Source of the DNA: RH-AL1 sp965198485
GTDB lineage: Bacteria; Pseudomonadota; Alphaproteobacteria; Rhizobiales; Beijerinckiaceae
Assembly: GCA_965198485.1 (NCBI GenBank)
Contig: CBDAPQ010000005.1
Coordinates: 1,488,001 to 1,552,000, forward strand
Length of the DNA: 64,000 nucleotides
Reading direction: 5' to 3'
This document shows, one piece after another, positions 8,342 to 16,120 of the stretch (position 1 is the first letter of the stretch; each line of letters opens with the position of its first letter). Below the pieces are notes generated by a model. The model was not told where the DNA came from. It made no database searches and worked only from the letters and a program-made list of their open reading frames with translations. The translations under genes and the position numbers were made by a program.

Positions 8342-9382
8342 CGTGTCGCCGCCGGCGCGCGCGGCGTGCCCGGCCTTGGCCGCCGCGACGTTGTCCAGGA
8401 ACTGCTGCGTCGCCGCCGCCCAGGTGAAGGTCTCGGCATGCGCCCGCGCCAGCTCCCGCGGGATTTCGAGTGCGGCGAGGCAGGCGGCGCGAAGATCGCG
8501 GTCGAGGACGCCCGCGCCGCTGTCGCCCACGACGTCGAGGGGCCCCGGCACCGGCAGTGCCGCCACGGGCAGGCCGCTCGCCATCGCCTCGAGCAGCACC
8601 ATGCCGAACGTGTCGGTTCGGCTGGGAAAGACGAAGACGTCGGCCGAGGCGTAGGTGCGTGCCAGGTCCTCGCCCTTGCGCAGGCCGAGGAAATGCGCCG
8701 CGGGGTAGCTGCGCCGCAGGCTCGCGGCCGAAGGGCCGTCGCCGACCACGACCTTCGAGCCGGGCAGGTCGAGGGAGAGGAAGGCGTCGAGGTTCTTCTC
8801 CGGTGCCAAGCGGCCGGCGTACAGGAAGACCGGGCGCGGCAGGCGCAAGTCCGACCGTTTGCCGGGATGGAAGCGGCCGCAATCGACGCCGCGGGACCAG
8901 CGCATCAGCCGCGGGAAGCCGCGCGCGCCGAGTTCGCGCATGAGGGTCGGCGTCGCCACCATGGTGCCGTCGGCGGCGCTGTGGAAACGCCGCAGCAGCT
9001 CGTAGGTCAAGGCTTCCGGCACCGGCGAACGTGCCGAAATATATTCGGGAAAGCGCGTGTGGTAGCTGGTCGTGAAGGCCCGCCCCCGGCGCAGGCAGTA
9101 GCGGCGCCCAGCGTAGCCGATCGGACCCTCGGTGGCGACGTGGATGTGGTCGAAGTCGGCGGGCTTTTCCAGCGCCGCGATGCGATCGGCGACGCCGCGA
9201 AAACCGGTCAGCGCCAGCCGGATCTCGGTGTAGGTCGGCAGCGGGATCGTGGGAAAGCCTTGCGGGCTGAGGAACTCGACGGTGACGCCGAACCCTTGCG
9301 CCGCCTCCGCCAGCTGCTCGAGCGATCGCACGACGCCGTTGACCTGGGGTCGGAAGGCGTCGGTCGCGATCAGGATCCGCAT
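8291..9382 (-). CDS. Glycosyltransferase family 4 protein
   Basis: A 363-residue GT-B fold transferase. It opens with RILIATDAFRPQVNGVV, the sequence shared with alpha-mannosyltransferase/SqdX-type enzymes that glycosylate lipids, and has VFPSRTDTFGMVLLEAMASG, the EX7E nucleotide-sugar site, at about residues 255-275. Start ATG 9382 overlaps the stop of the upstream phosphoesterase (ATGA), so the two are coupled. With a UDP-diacylglucosamine hydrolase-like partner, a role in membrane glycolipid synthesis is likely but not proven. The longer frame upstream of 9382 is antisense-like shadow. Confidence 0.9.
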   Translation of the reverse strand: MRILIATDAFRPQVNGVVRSLEQLAEAAQGFGVTVEFLSPQGFPTIPLPTYTEIRLALTGFRGVADRIAALEKPADFDHIHVATEGPIGYAGRRYCLRRGRAFTTSYHTRFPEYISARSPVPEALTYELLRRFHSAADGTMVATPTLMRELGARGFPRLMRWSRGVDCGRFHPGKRSDLRLPRPVFLYAGRLAPEKNLDAFLSLDLPGSKVVVGDGPSAASLRRSYPAAHFLGLRKGEDLARTYASADVFVFPSRTDTFGMVLLEAMASGLPVAALPVPGPLDVVGDSGAGVLDRDLRAACLAALEIPRELARAHAETFTWAAATQQFLDNVAAAKAGHAARAGGDTSGKQAQLLRERQAVER

Positions 9383-10209
9383 CAGGCCGCGGCTTCCGCC
9401 GGGGTGCGCGAGGGCGTCTTCATCGAGGAAGCGACGGCGGTGAGCTTCTGGTCGGCGCCGCTGAGCTGCCAGTTGATGATCTCGAGCCGCCCGTCGGCGT
9501 GCTCGGCCACAGCGGTGCAGGACTCGACGAAATCGCCGGTGTTGACGTAGGTGATGCCGTCCACGTCGCGGATCACGGCGTGGTGGATGTGGCCGCAGAC
9601 CACGCCCGCGCAGTCGCGCTTGCGCGCTTCCTCGATCAGCGTCTTCTCGAACGAACCGATGAAATTCACCGCGTCCTTCACCTTGAGCTTGGCCCAGGCG
9701 GAGAACGACCAATACGGGAAGCCGAGCGCGCGCCGCGCCTTGTTGAACCAGCGATTGGAGAACAGTGCGACCTCGTAGGCCCAGTCGCCGAGCAGGGCGA
9801 GCCAACGGCTGTGGGTGACGACGATGTCGAACTGGTCGCCGTGGATGATGAGAAAGCGCTTGCCGGTCGCCATCTCGTGCACGGCGCAGTCCATCACCTC
9901 GACTCCGCCGAAGTTCATGCCGAGATAGGCGCGGGCGAACTCGTCGTGGTTGCCGGGCACGAAGATCATGCGCGTACCCTTGCGCACCTTGCGCAGCAGC
10001 TTCTGGATGACGTCGTTGTGCGATTGCGGCCAGAACCAGCCGCCCTTCAGCGCCCAGCCGTCGATGATGTCGCCCACGAGGTAGATCGTGTCGGCGTCGT
10101 GGTAGCGCAGGAAATCGAGGAAAAGGTCCGCCTGGCAGCCGCGCTTTCCGAGGTGGAGGTCCGACACGAAGAGCGTGCGGTAGTGGATGGCGTCCGGTTC
10201 TTCATTCAC
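9382..10209 (-). CDS. UDP-2,3-diacylglucosamine diphosphatase-like metallophosphoesterase
   Basis: A 275-residue calcineurin-type phosphoesterase. The di-metal motifs are all visible: SDLHLGKRG, VGDIIDGW, VPGNHDEFA, IIHGDQFD and CGHIHHA. The pattern is closest to LpxH-like hydrolases that release lipid X in lipid A synthesis, but many alphaproteobacteria use LpxI for that step and carry this LpxH-like paralogue as a separate lipid enzyme. The gene overlaps the downstream glycosyltransferase by the ATGA junction, supporting a shared envelope-lipid role. Confidence 0.88.
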   Translation of the reverse strand: MNEEPDAIHYRTLFVSDLHLGKRGCQADLFLDFLRYHDADTIYLVGDIIDGWALKGGWFWPQSHNDVIQKLLRKVRKGTRMIFVPGNHDEFARAYLGMNFGGVEVMDCAVHEMATGKRFLIIHGDQFDIVVTHSRWLALLGDWAYEVALFSNRWFNKARRALGFPYWSFSAWAKLKVKDAVNFIGSFEKTLIEEARKRDCAGVVCGHIHHAVIRDVDGITYVNTGDFVESCTAVAEHADGRLEIINWQLSGADQKLTAVASSMKTPSRTPAEAAA

Positions 10210-10374
10210 GCGGGACCTGCCTCTGGGTGAGGATCCAGGAGAATGCTAGAGCAGAAACGTGTTGCGCTGCGATGACAAGAGGCCAACGGAGGGCTCGGTG
10301 GCTGTTGATGGCGCCAGTTCGATCGTCAGGTGCGCCGCCTCCGAAAGCATTGTGCCTGATGGTAAGATTGTTCC

Positions 10375-10651
10375 ATGAAGGACGCGGCGCTTATCGTCGA
10401 GAAAGCATCCGGCGCTGAAGGCGGCTACGACACGGTACGACGTTTCTTTGTCGAACCGGGGATCGACTCGGAAGGAAGCGATGCTTTCGCCGTGACGATC
10501 ATCTTGAGCGATGATGATCTAAGTGGATCGGAAGCTGTCACGATCGTAGCGGCACTCAGCAGGCGCTTTTGGCCGCTGGCGTTGATCGATTCCGATCATT
10601 CGCTTCGTGACGGGAGACGAACTGGCCTTGGATGGCAGCTCTCAATCCTGA
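10375..10651 (+). pseudogene. Decayed companion gene of the HEPN-like cassette
   Basis: The frame opens at ATG 10375 (KDAALIVEKASGAEGGYDTV) and reads DAFAVTIILSDDDL before losing sense. Protein-like sequence then continues in two other frames: TQQALLAAGVDRF from 10554 and IPIIRFVTGDELALDGSSQS from 10589 to a stop at 10649-10651. Two single-base losses explain this. The reconstructed end would overlap the start of the next gene, as in a compact two-gene operon. No family name is known to me; the nominal ORF continuing to 10719 is a frameshift artefact. Confidence 0.6.
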
Positions 10652-11135
10652 TCTTCTTGACCAGGCCGACGCTCTGGTGGCTCGTCCCGTCGGCGGAGCG
10701 ATCCGACAGACGGACCTAAGACGTGCGATCTCCTCACCTATCACGCTTTGTCCACTTCCTTACGACGGCGGCTGCAGACACTCTCGATAGGTGTTTTACA
10801 TCAAGCGAGTGGTCCATACCGGCTGGTCTACCGTTCCGTCGACCATAGAACACTGAGAGCTCTGTGAGGCGATCTCCAGAAGAAGCAACTATAGGCGATA
10901 TATGCCTCCTAGTCTCGCAGGGGACGTTCGGAATCGACTTTGTGCGCTTCGCCAGCACGGTTGGTGAGCTTCAGCAACTGCGACATCAAGCGGACTACGA
11001 TCCTGGCCGAGATTTACGGCGGCTCAGGTCAAGATCGTCGTTCGTTCGGCGCGAACGGCGATCGACTTGTTCCGGACAGCCTCGGAGCTTGACAAGAAAG
11101 CGTTCCTAACCCTCCTCGTCTGCCCGCCGCGGTAG
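10632..11135 (+). pseudogene. HEPN-like domain protein, broken by several frameshifts
   Basis: Pieces of one ~160-residue protein occur in order but in changing frames: LNPDLLDQADALVA and LRRAISS (from ATG 10632), HFLTTAAADTL (about 10753), VYRSVDHRTLRAL (10826), ELQQLRHQADYDPG (about 10967), then FTAAQVKIVVRSARTAI to a stop at 11133-11135. At least four frame changes are needed. The RRAISxAYYALFH-like start and RHQADYD region resemble HEPN-superfamily proteins of nucleotidyltransferase/HEPN-type modules. Identification is from remembered pattern, so the family is moderately certain; the disruption itself is clear. Confidence 0.65.
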
Positions 11136-11141
11136 CCGGTC

Positions 11142-12134
11142 TCACCCCCACAGTCCAGACGCCGGCGGCCACACGGTCGAGCCCTCGTACACCAACCCGC
11201 CCGGACGGTCCTGCGCCAGCAGCAGCGGGCCGTCGAGGTCGACGAAGCGGGCGCGCCCAGCCAGCAGCATCGCCGGGGCCATGGCTAGCGAGGTGCCGAC
11301 CATGCAGCCGATCATCACCATGAAGTCTGCTGCCGCCGCGACATCGATCATGGCCAGCGCCTCGGTCAGGCCGCCGGTCTTGTCCAGCTTGATGTTGACG
11401 GCGTCGTAGCGACCGCGCAACGCGGCAAGGTCGTGGCGGTCGTGCACGCTTTCGTCGGCGCAGATCGGCACCAGGTGCGCGACGTCGGCCAGGGCAGCAT
11501 CGGCGCCGACGGGCAGCGGCTGCTCGATCAGCGCCACGCCGTGCTGGGCGCAGCATGCGATCATCGCCGCAAGGTCCGCCTCGGCCCAGCTCTCGTTGGC
11601 GTCGACGATCAGCGTGGCCTCGGGTGCGGCGCTCCGCACGGCGGCGATCCGCGCGCGGTCGCCTTTCCCGCCGAGCTTCACCTTGAGCAGCGGCCGCGCC
11701 GCGGCGCGTGCGGCCGCCGCGCCCATGATCTCCGGCGTGCCGACCGAGATCGTGTAGGCGGTGACCACCGGCGCGGGCGGCGCGAGACCGGCGTGGCGCC
11801 AGGCCGGCACGCCGGTGCGCTTGGCCTCGAAGTCCCACAGCGCGCAGTCGAGGGCGTTGCGCGCGGCGCCGGCGGGAAGCAGGTCCTGCAGCAGGCCGCG
11901 CTCGAGCGTTACCCGCATGCCCTCGATAGCAGCTGCCACGCTCTCCACGCTCTCGCCGTAGCGGGCGTAGGGCACGCATTCGCCGCGGCCGGTCGCGGCA
12001 CCATCGGTGATCGTCGCGACCACGACGCGCGCCTCCGTCTTGGCGCCTCGCGCGATGACGAAGCTCCCCGCGATCGGGAAGGTTTCGATTGCGCACGAGA
12101 GGCGAAGGGCAGAGGGGAGCGACGCGCGAGTCAT
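11142..12134 (-). CDS. dgcA: Enolase-superfamily epimerase, probable N-acetyl-D-Glu racemase (DgcA) / dipeptide epimerase
   Basis: A 330-residue enolase-superfamily barrel protein. Active-site features: the lysine in LLKVKLGG, metal ligands in IVDANESW, IEQPLP and CADESVHD, and the second catalytic lysine in NIKLDKTGG, the layout of Ala-Glu dipeptide epimerases. The N-terminal RGECVPYARYGESVESV is typical of the alphaproteobacterial DgcA branch, which racemises N-acetyl-glutamate in D-Glu catabolism. ATG 12134 (MTRASLPSAL) is preferred over 12173. It starts 4 bp downstream of the broken HEPN cassette's end on the opposite strand. Confidence 0.82.
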   Translation of the reverse strand: MTRASLPSALRLSCAIETFPIAGSFVIARGAKTEARVVVATITDGAATGRGECVPYARYGESVESVAAAIEGMRVTLERGLLQDLLPAGAARNALDCALWDFEAKRTGVPAWRHAGLAPPAPVVTAYTISVGTPEIMGAAAARAAARPLLKVKLGGKGDRARIAAVRSAAPEATLIVDANESWAEADLAAMIACCAQHGVALIEQPLPVGADAALADVAHLVPICADESVHDRHDLAALRGRYDAVNIKLDKTGGLTEALAMIDVAAAADFMVMIGCMVGTSLAMAPAMLLAGRARFVDLDGPLLLAQDRPGGLVYEGSTVWPPASGLWG

Positions 12135-12179
12135 CGCGACAGTATATCGCAATCCGCGATACCGTACAGTCAAGCTTGG

Positions 12180-12401
12180 CTACTTGGCCTCGTACTCGTC
12201 CGGACGTAGTTCGACCACGTCGTCGCCGGCCAACTCGACCATCGGGTCGCCCGCCTGCGCCTCGGCCAGCGCCGCGCGAGCCATGCGCAGCATGTTGGAG
12301 GCGTACTGGCGCTGCGTCGGGTTCGCCGCCTTGGCGAGCTTGGCCTCGTATTTCGCCACCGCCCGCTCCAGGCCGTGGTGCGACTTGGCCCTGCCCGCCA
12401 T
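12180..12401 (-). CDS. Small conserved hypothetical protein coupled to uvrD
   Basis: A 73-residue charged protein: a Lys/Ala-rich helical N-terminus (HHGLERAVAKYEAKLAKA, NMLRMARAALAEAQ) followed by an acidic tail ending ELRPDEYEAK. Its ATG (12401) overlaps the uvrD stop codon as ATGA, so it is translationally coupled to the helicase. The open frame extending to 12836 lies inside uvrD and is a shadow. No family recognised; a small partner of the helicase is possible but speculative. Confidence 0.7.
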   Translation of the reverse strand: MAGRAKSHHGLERAVAKYEAKLAKAANPTQRQYASNMLRMARAALAEAQAGDPMVELAGDDVVELRPDEYEAK

Positions 12402-14800
12402 CACGACGTCACCTGCAGGAAGCTCTCGAGCACCATCTTGCGGCCGGCCTTGTCGAAATCGACCGTCAGCTTGTTGCCGTCCACCGCCGCCACCGAGCCC
12501 GGCCCGAACTTCTGGTGGAACACGCGCTGGCCCTTGCTCATGCCGGAGGTGACGCTCGACTTCGCCACCAGCTCGCCCTCGATCTGCAACGGGCCGCGGC
12601 GCGCCGAAGCCTCGGCGAAGCGCCCTGCGCCGGAGCCGCTCCCCGAGCGCGCCGGCTCGGCCCGCTTCTGCGCGCGCTGCCAGCCGGGGCTGGCGTAGGG
12701 CGAGGCGAACTGGTCCATGTTGGAGAAGCGCGATTGCGCGTAGCCGCCATAGGCGTTGCCGTTGGCCGCCTCGATGACCTCGACGTGGGCGTCGGGCAGT
12801 TCGTCGAGGAAGCGCGAGGGGATCGTGGTCTGCCACAGGCCGTGAATGCGGCGATTGGTGGCGAAGTAGATCTTGGCGCGACGCTTGGCGCGCGTGACGC
12901 CGACATAGGCGAGGCGGCGCTCCTCCTCCAGCCCGGCGCGGCCGGACTCGTCGAGCGAGCGCTGGTGCGGGAACAGGCCTTCCTCCCAGCCCGGCAGGAA
13001 CACGGTCTCGAACTCCAACCCCTTGGCGGCGTGCAGCGTCATGACGCTGACCTTCTCGCCGCCAGCCGCGTCGGAGGCGTCCATGACAAGGCTGATGTGC
13101 TCGAGAAAGGCGCCGAGGTCGGGAAACTCCTCCATCGAGCGCACCAGCTCCTTGAGGTTCTCAAGACGTCCGGCCGCCTCGGCGGTACGGTCCTTCTGCC
13201 ACATCTGGGTGTAACCGCTCTCCTCGAGGATCTGCTCGGCCAGCTCGGAATGCGGCTTGGAGTCGATCAGCAAGGCCCAGCGCAGGAAATCCTCGGTGAG
13301 CGCGTGCAGCACCTGGCGCTGCCTGGGCTTCAGCTCCTCGGTCTCGCTCAGCATGCGCGCCGAGGCCATCAGCGGGATGCGCTGGCTGCGGGCGTGGTCG
13401 TGCAGCAGCTGAATGGTGGCATCGCCCAGCCCGCGCTTGGGCGTGTTGACGATGCGCTCGAAAGCGAGGTCGTCGGCCGGCTGCGCCACGCAGCGCAGGT
13501 AGGCCAGCGCGTCGCGGATTTCCATGCGCTCGTAGAAGCGCGGGCCGCCGATGACGCGATAGGGCAGGCCGAGCGTGATGAAACGCTCCTCGAACTCGCG
13601 CATCTGGAACGAGGCGCGGCAGAGGATGGCGATCTCCTCCAGCGAGTGGCCCTTGTGCTGCAGATGCTCGATCTCCTCGCCGATCGTGCGCGCTTCCTCC
13701 TCGCTGTCCCAGATGCCGGTGACGGTCGGCCTGGTGCCGTCCTCGCCGTCGGTGAACAGCGTCTTGCCGAGCCGGTCCTCGTTCCTGGCGATGAGCCCGG
13801 CGGCGGTGGCGAGGATGTGCCCGGTGGAGCGATAGTTGCGCTCGAGCCGGATCACCGTGGCGCCGGGAAAATCCTTCTCGAAGCGCAGGATGTTGTCGAC
13901 CTCGGCGCCGCGCCAGCCGTAGATCGACTGGTCGTCGTCGCCGACGCAGCAGACGTTGTGGCGAGCCTCCTTGGTGCGCGGCTGCGCCAGCAGCCGCAGC
14001 CACATGTACTGGACGGTGTTGGTGTCCTGGTACTCGTCGACCAGCATGAACTTGAAGCGGCTCTGGTACTGCTCGAGCACGTCCGGGTTCTCACGGAACA
14101 GCCGGACGCATTCGAGCAGCAGGTCGCCGAAATCGGTGGCGTTCAGGATCTTCAGACGGTCCTGATAGTGCTCGTAGCACTCGCGGCCGCGGCCGTTGGC
14201 AAAGGCCATGGCCTCGCCCGGCGGCACGTCCTTGGGCGCCAGGCCGCGGTTCTTCCAAGAGTCGATCTGATGCGCCAGGGCGCGCGCGGGCCAGCGCTTG
14301 TCGTCGATGTTCTGCGCCTGGATCACCTGCTTCAGCAGGCGGATCTGGTCGTCGGTGTCGAGGATCGTAAAACCGGACTTGAGTCCGACCAGCTCGGCAT
14401 GGCGGCGCAGGATCTTGGTCGAGATCGCGTGGAAGGTGCCGAGCCAGGGCATGCCCTCGGCCACGGGGCCGGCGAGCAGCGCCACGCGTTCCTTCATCTC
14501 GCGCGCCGCCTTGTTGGTGAAGGTGACGGCGAGGATCTCGTGGGTGCGGGCACGGCCGGTGGCGATGATGTGGGCGATGCGCGTCGTCAACACGCGCGTC
14601 TTGCCGGTGCCGGCGCCGGCCAGAACCAGCACGGGACCGTCGAGCGCCTCGACGGCCTGGCGCTGCTCGGGATTGAGCCCGTCGAGGTAGCGCACGGTGC
14701 CATGCTTGGCGCGGGCGCGATCGGCGATGCCGCCGGGCGTGGGGCCGACGGGCTCGTCGCCCACCCCGCCGGGAAGAGGCGCGGGGCTAGGCCGGGCCAT
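12401..14800 (-). CDS. uvrD: UvrD/PcrA-type superfamily 1 DNA helicase
   Basis: A 799-residue 3'-5' DNA helicase for nucleotide excision and mismatch repair and replication restart. SF1 motifs in order: Q motif LNPEQRQAV, Walker A LAGAGTGKT (residues 60-68), Ia TFTNKAAREM, Walker B VDEYQDTN, III GDDDQSIYGWRGA, IV LERNYRST, V MTLHAAKGLEFETVF, VI LAYVGVTRAKRR. The C-terminal ~60 residues (GQRVFHQKFGPGSV) are the Tudor-like domain that binds RNA polymerase in PcrA/UvrD. The first ~38 residues are Pro/Gly-rich and unordered. Confidence 0.96.
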   Translation of the reverse strand: MARPSPAPLPGGVGDEPVGPTPGGIADRARAKHGTVRYLDGLNPEQRQAVEALDGPVLVLAGAGTGKTRVLTTRIAHIIATGRARTHEILAVTFTNKAAREMKERVALLAGPVAEGMPWLGTFHAISTKILRRHAELVGLKSGFTILDTDDQIRLLKQVIQAQNIDDKRWPARALAHQIDSWKNRGLAPKDVPPGEAMAFANGRGRECYEHYQDRLKILNATDFGDLLLECVRLFRENPDVLEQYQSRFKFMLVDEYQDTNTVQYMWLRLLAQPRTKEARHNVCCVGDDDQSIYGWRGAEVDNILRFEKDFPGATVIRLERNYRSTGHILATAAGLIARNEDRLGKTLFTDGEDGTRPTVTGIWDSEEEARTIGEEIEHLQHKGHSLEEIAILCRASFQMREFEERFITLGLPYRVIGGPRFYERMEIRDALAYLRCVAQPADDLAFERIVNTPKRGLGDATIQLLHDHARSQRIPLMASARMLSETEELKPRQRQVLHALTEDFLRWALLIDSKPHSELAEQILEESGYTQMWQKDRTAEAAGRLENLKELVRSMEEFPDLGAFLEHISLVMDASDAAGGEKVSVMTLHAAKGLEFETVFLPGWEEGLFPHQRSLDESGRAGLEEERRLAYVGVTRAKRRAKIYFATNRRIHGLWQTTIPSRFLDELPDAHVEVIEAANGNAYGGYAQSRFSNMDQFASPYASPGWQRAQKRAEPARSGSGSGAGRFAEASARRGPLQIEGELVAKSSVTSGMSKGQRVFHQKFGPGSVAAVDGNKLTVDFDKAGRKMVLESFLQVTS

Positions 14801-14860
14801 GGCCGCTCGGGAACAAAGTGCGAATCATGGGGTGCAATGTGGGGCCGGACGACTCCGATG

Positions 14861-15148
14861 TCATCCCGGCGCGGCGTCGCTCGCGGCTACCACGTCGGGC
14901 TTGACGTCGACCTTGCGATCGAGCCCGGCGGCGGTGCGCAACGCGCGGTTGACCCGCTCCTGCCATCCGGCGCCGCCTTCCTGGAAATGGGCGAGGACGT
15001 CCTGGTCGATCCTGAGCGACACCAGCTCGCGGGCGCCGGGAATGACGGGCGGCTTGGGCGCCGGCGCGGCCTTCGGCGCCGGCTTGCTGAAGACCGCCTC
15101 GGCCGCGGCCCGTGCGCTCGGGCGCCTGGGCGATCTGTCGTTGTTCAT
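14861..15148 (-). CDS. BrnA-type antitoxin family protein (no BrnT partner)
   Basis: A 95-residue protein with a basic, Pro/Ala-rich N-terminus and a ribbon-helix-helix-like core: LVSLRIDQDVLAHFQEGG followed by GWQERVNRALRTAAG. That core is the BrnA/DUF4415 signature found in antitoxins that pair with the RNase BrnT. No BrnT-like ORF is adjacent; the neighbours are uvrD and two small unknown genes on the same strand. It may be a solitary regulator derived from an antitoxin. Confidence 0.78.
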   Translation of the reverse strand: MNNDRSPRRPSARAAAEAVFSKPAPKAAPAPKPPVIPGARELVSLRIDQDVLAHFQEGGAGWQERVNRALRTAAGLDRKVDVKPDVVAASDAAPG

Positions 15149-15163
15149 GGGGCGAGTTCCGTC

Positions 15164-15382
15164 TCAGTCGTCGGTTTCGTCGCTGTCGGGCGAGCTCGCC
15201 TCGGGGCGCGCCGCGGCGAAGTCGCGCCGCTCGGCGGCGTCGCGGGCGCCGAAGCTCAGGCCGAGCGCGTAGTTGCGATGATCGGCCGAACCGGCCGCAA
15301 ACGGGTTCTCTCCGGCGCCCACGCTTTCAAGCCCGGCCTTGCGGCCGCGGTCGAAGGCGGTGAGCTGCGTCTTGCCGTTCAT
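15164..15382 (-). CDS. Small hypothetical protein, possibly ribosome-modulation-factor-like
   Basis: A 72-residue protein 15 bp upstream of the BrnA-like gene. AFDRGRKAGLESVGAGENPF and NYALGLSFGARDA are spaced like the AYxxGxxAG and GWxxG elements of ribosome modulation factor-like proteins, which also keep the N-P motif; the conserved Cys and Trp of true RMF are missing. The tail is acidic and Ser/Asp-rich. The RMF link is a weak resemblance, so treat it as hypothetical. Confidence 0.55.
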   Translation of the reverse strand: MNGKTQLTAFDRGRKAGLESVGAGENPFAAGSADHRNYALGLSFGARDAAERRDFAAARPEASSPDSDETDD

Positions 15383-15383
15383 G

Positions 15384-15629
15384 TCAGCTGCGGCCGGTCA
15401 TGCCGAACTCGGGCCTTAGCTCGGCCTCGATCGCGCGCAGAGCGATCTTGCAGGCATAGCGGTCGCCGTTGCCGGGATCGAAATGGTAGATCGTCCAATC
15501 GGACGCCAGCTCGCCGCCGACGGGGTCGAGCATGACGCTGCGCGCGTCCTTGCAGGAAGGTTTGGCGCGCAGCAGCTCCATGATCTTCTCGTTGAGCAGC
15601 TTCTCGGTGATCACAGTACGGACGGTCAC
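15384..15629 (-). CDS. Small conserved hypothetical protein
   Basis: An 81-residue protein. I take GTG 15629, which has a clear AGGAG 6 bp before it; the frame is open to 15737 but the extra residues look random. Sequence such as LLNEKIMELLRAKPSCKDA and WTIYHFDPGNGDRYACKIALRAI suggests a compact alpha/beta fold with two cysteines, and resembles small proteins of unknown role in Hyphomicrobiales. It lies one base upstream of the next small gene's stop, so 15629 to 14861 is probably one transcript. Confidence 0.72.
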   Translation of the reverse strand: MTVRTVITEKLLNEKIMELLRAKPSCKDARSVMLDPVGGELASDWTIYHFDPGNGDRYACKIALRAIEAELRPEFGMTGRS

Positions 15630-15683
15630 GCGGCGCTCCTGTGAAACATGATGCCGGCCGGGGCAGTGCCTTCTTAGCGCAGT

Positions 15684-15707
15684 AGCAACACAAAGGACAC
15701 TGTTGCT
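15684..15707. promoter_or_regulatory. Perfect 7-bp inverted repeat in the 15630-15867 intergenic gap
   Basis: AGCAACA (15684-15690) and TGTTGCT (15701-15707) are exact inverted copies 10 bp apart, 55 bp upstream of the GTG at 15629. This fits an operator or a short hairpin. The rest of the 238-bp gap between the divergent small genes shows no convincing coding sequence, apart from a 40-codon minus-strand frame (15674-15796) that I cannot support. Confidence 0.35.
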
Positions 15708-15867
15708 GACAGGGTGTCGTGTTCGGCGTTCGGCCAAGACTTCTCATGCACCTCGACCTTCGACGTGGTCGTGCGCCCGCTTTCATCGTAGAGCATGAGG
15801 ATGCCGCGCAGATCGTCGCGCGGCGCTTCGCAAGCGGCGCGCGGGACTCGCGCGGTAAGGACTTCAC

Positions 15868-16074
15868 GTGACCCACATGTTCTCTCTCGGTCAAGCCGTA
15901 CGCCTCACTTCGGTCGATCTCACCAACCGGGTCAGCCCGAGCGGCACCTACGAGATCACCAAGCTCATGCCGGAGGACCAGGCCGGTGTCTTGTCCTACA
16001 GGCTCAAATCGGAAACCGGCGAGCGGGTCGCCCGCGAGAGCGAACTCGTCGCGGCGGACGCGGCGGCGGAGTAG
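15868..16074 (+). CDS. Small hypothetical protein
   Basis: A 68-residue protein with AAGGA 5 bp before GTG 15868; ATG 15877 (FSLGQAVRL) is an alternative start. The sequence FSLGQAVRLTSVDLTN...GTYEITKLMPE...YRLKSETGERVARESEL reads like a small beta-barrel (SH3/Tudor-like) protein of the kind seen in many Hyphomicrobiales, with unknown function. It converges with zwf, 46 bp away. Confidence 0.7.
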   Translation: MTHMFSLGQAVRLTSVDLTNRVSPSGTYEITKLMPEDQAGVLSYRLKSETGERVARESELVAADAAAE

Positions 16075-16120
16075 AGCGCGGTGATGCGGGGCGGCGCGAA
16101 GGTGCTTCGCGGCCCGTCCC

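Noticed and set aside
10864..11109. 81-residue ORF as an intact gene
   Set aside because: Homology-like sequence leaves this frame near 11000 and continues in another, so it is part of the broken HEPN-like gene.
12089..15535. 1148-residue plus-strand ORF antisense to uvrD
   Set aside because: Shadow ORF; uvrD on the other strand has every helicase motif.
15674..15796. 40-codon minus-strand ORF
   Set aside because: No ribosome-binding site or known homologue that I can recall; left as noncoding.
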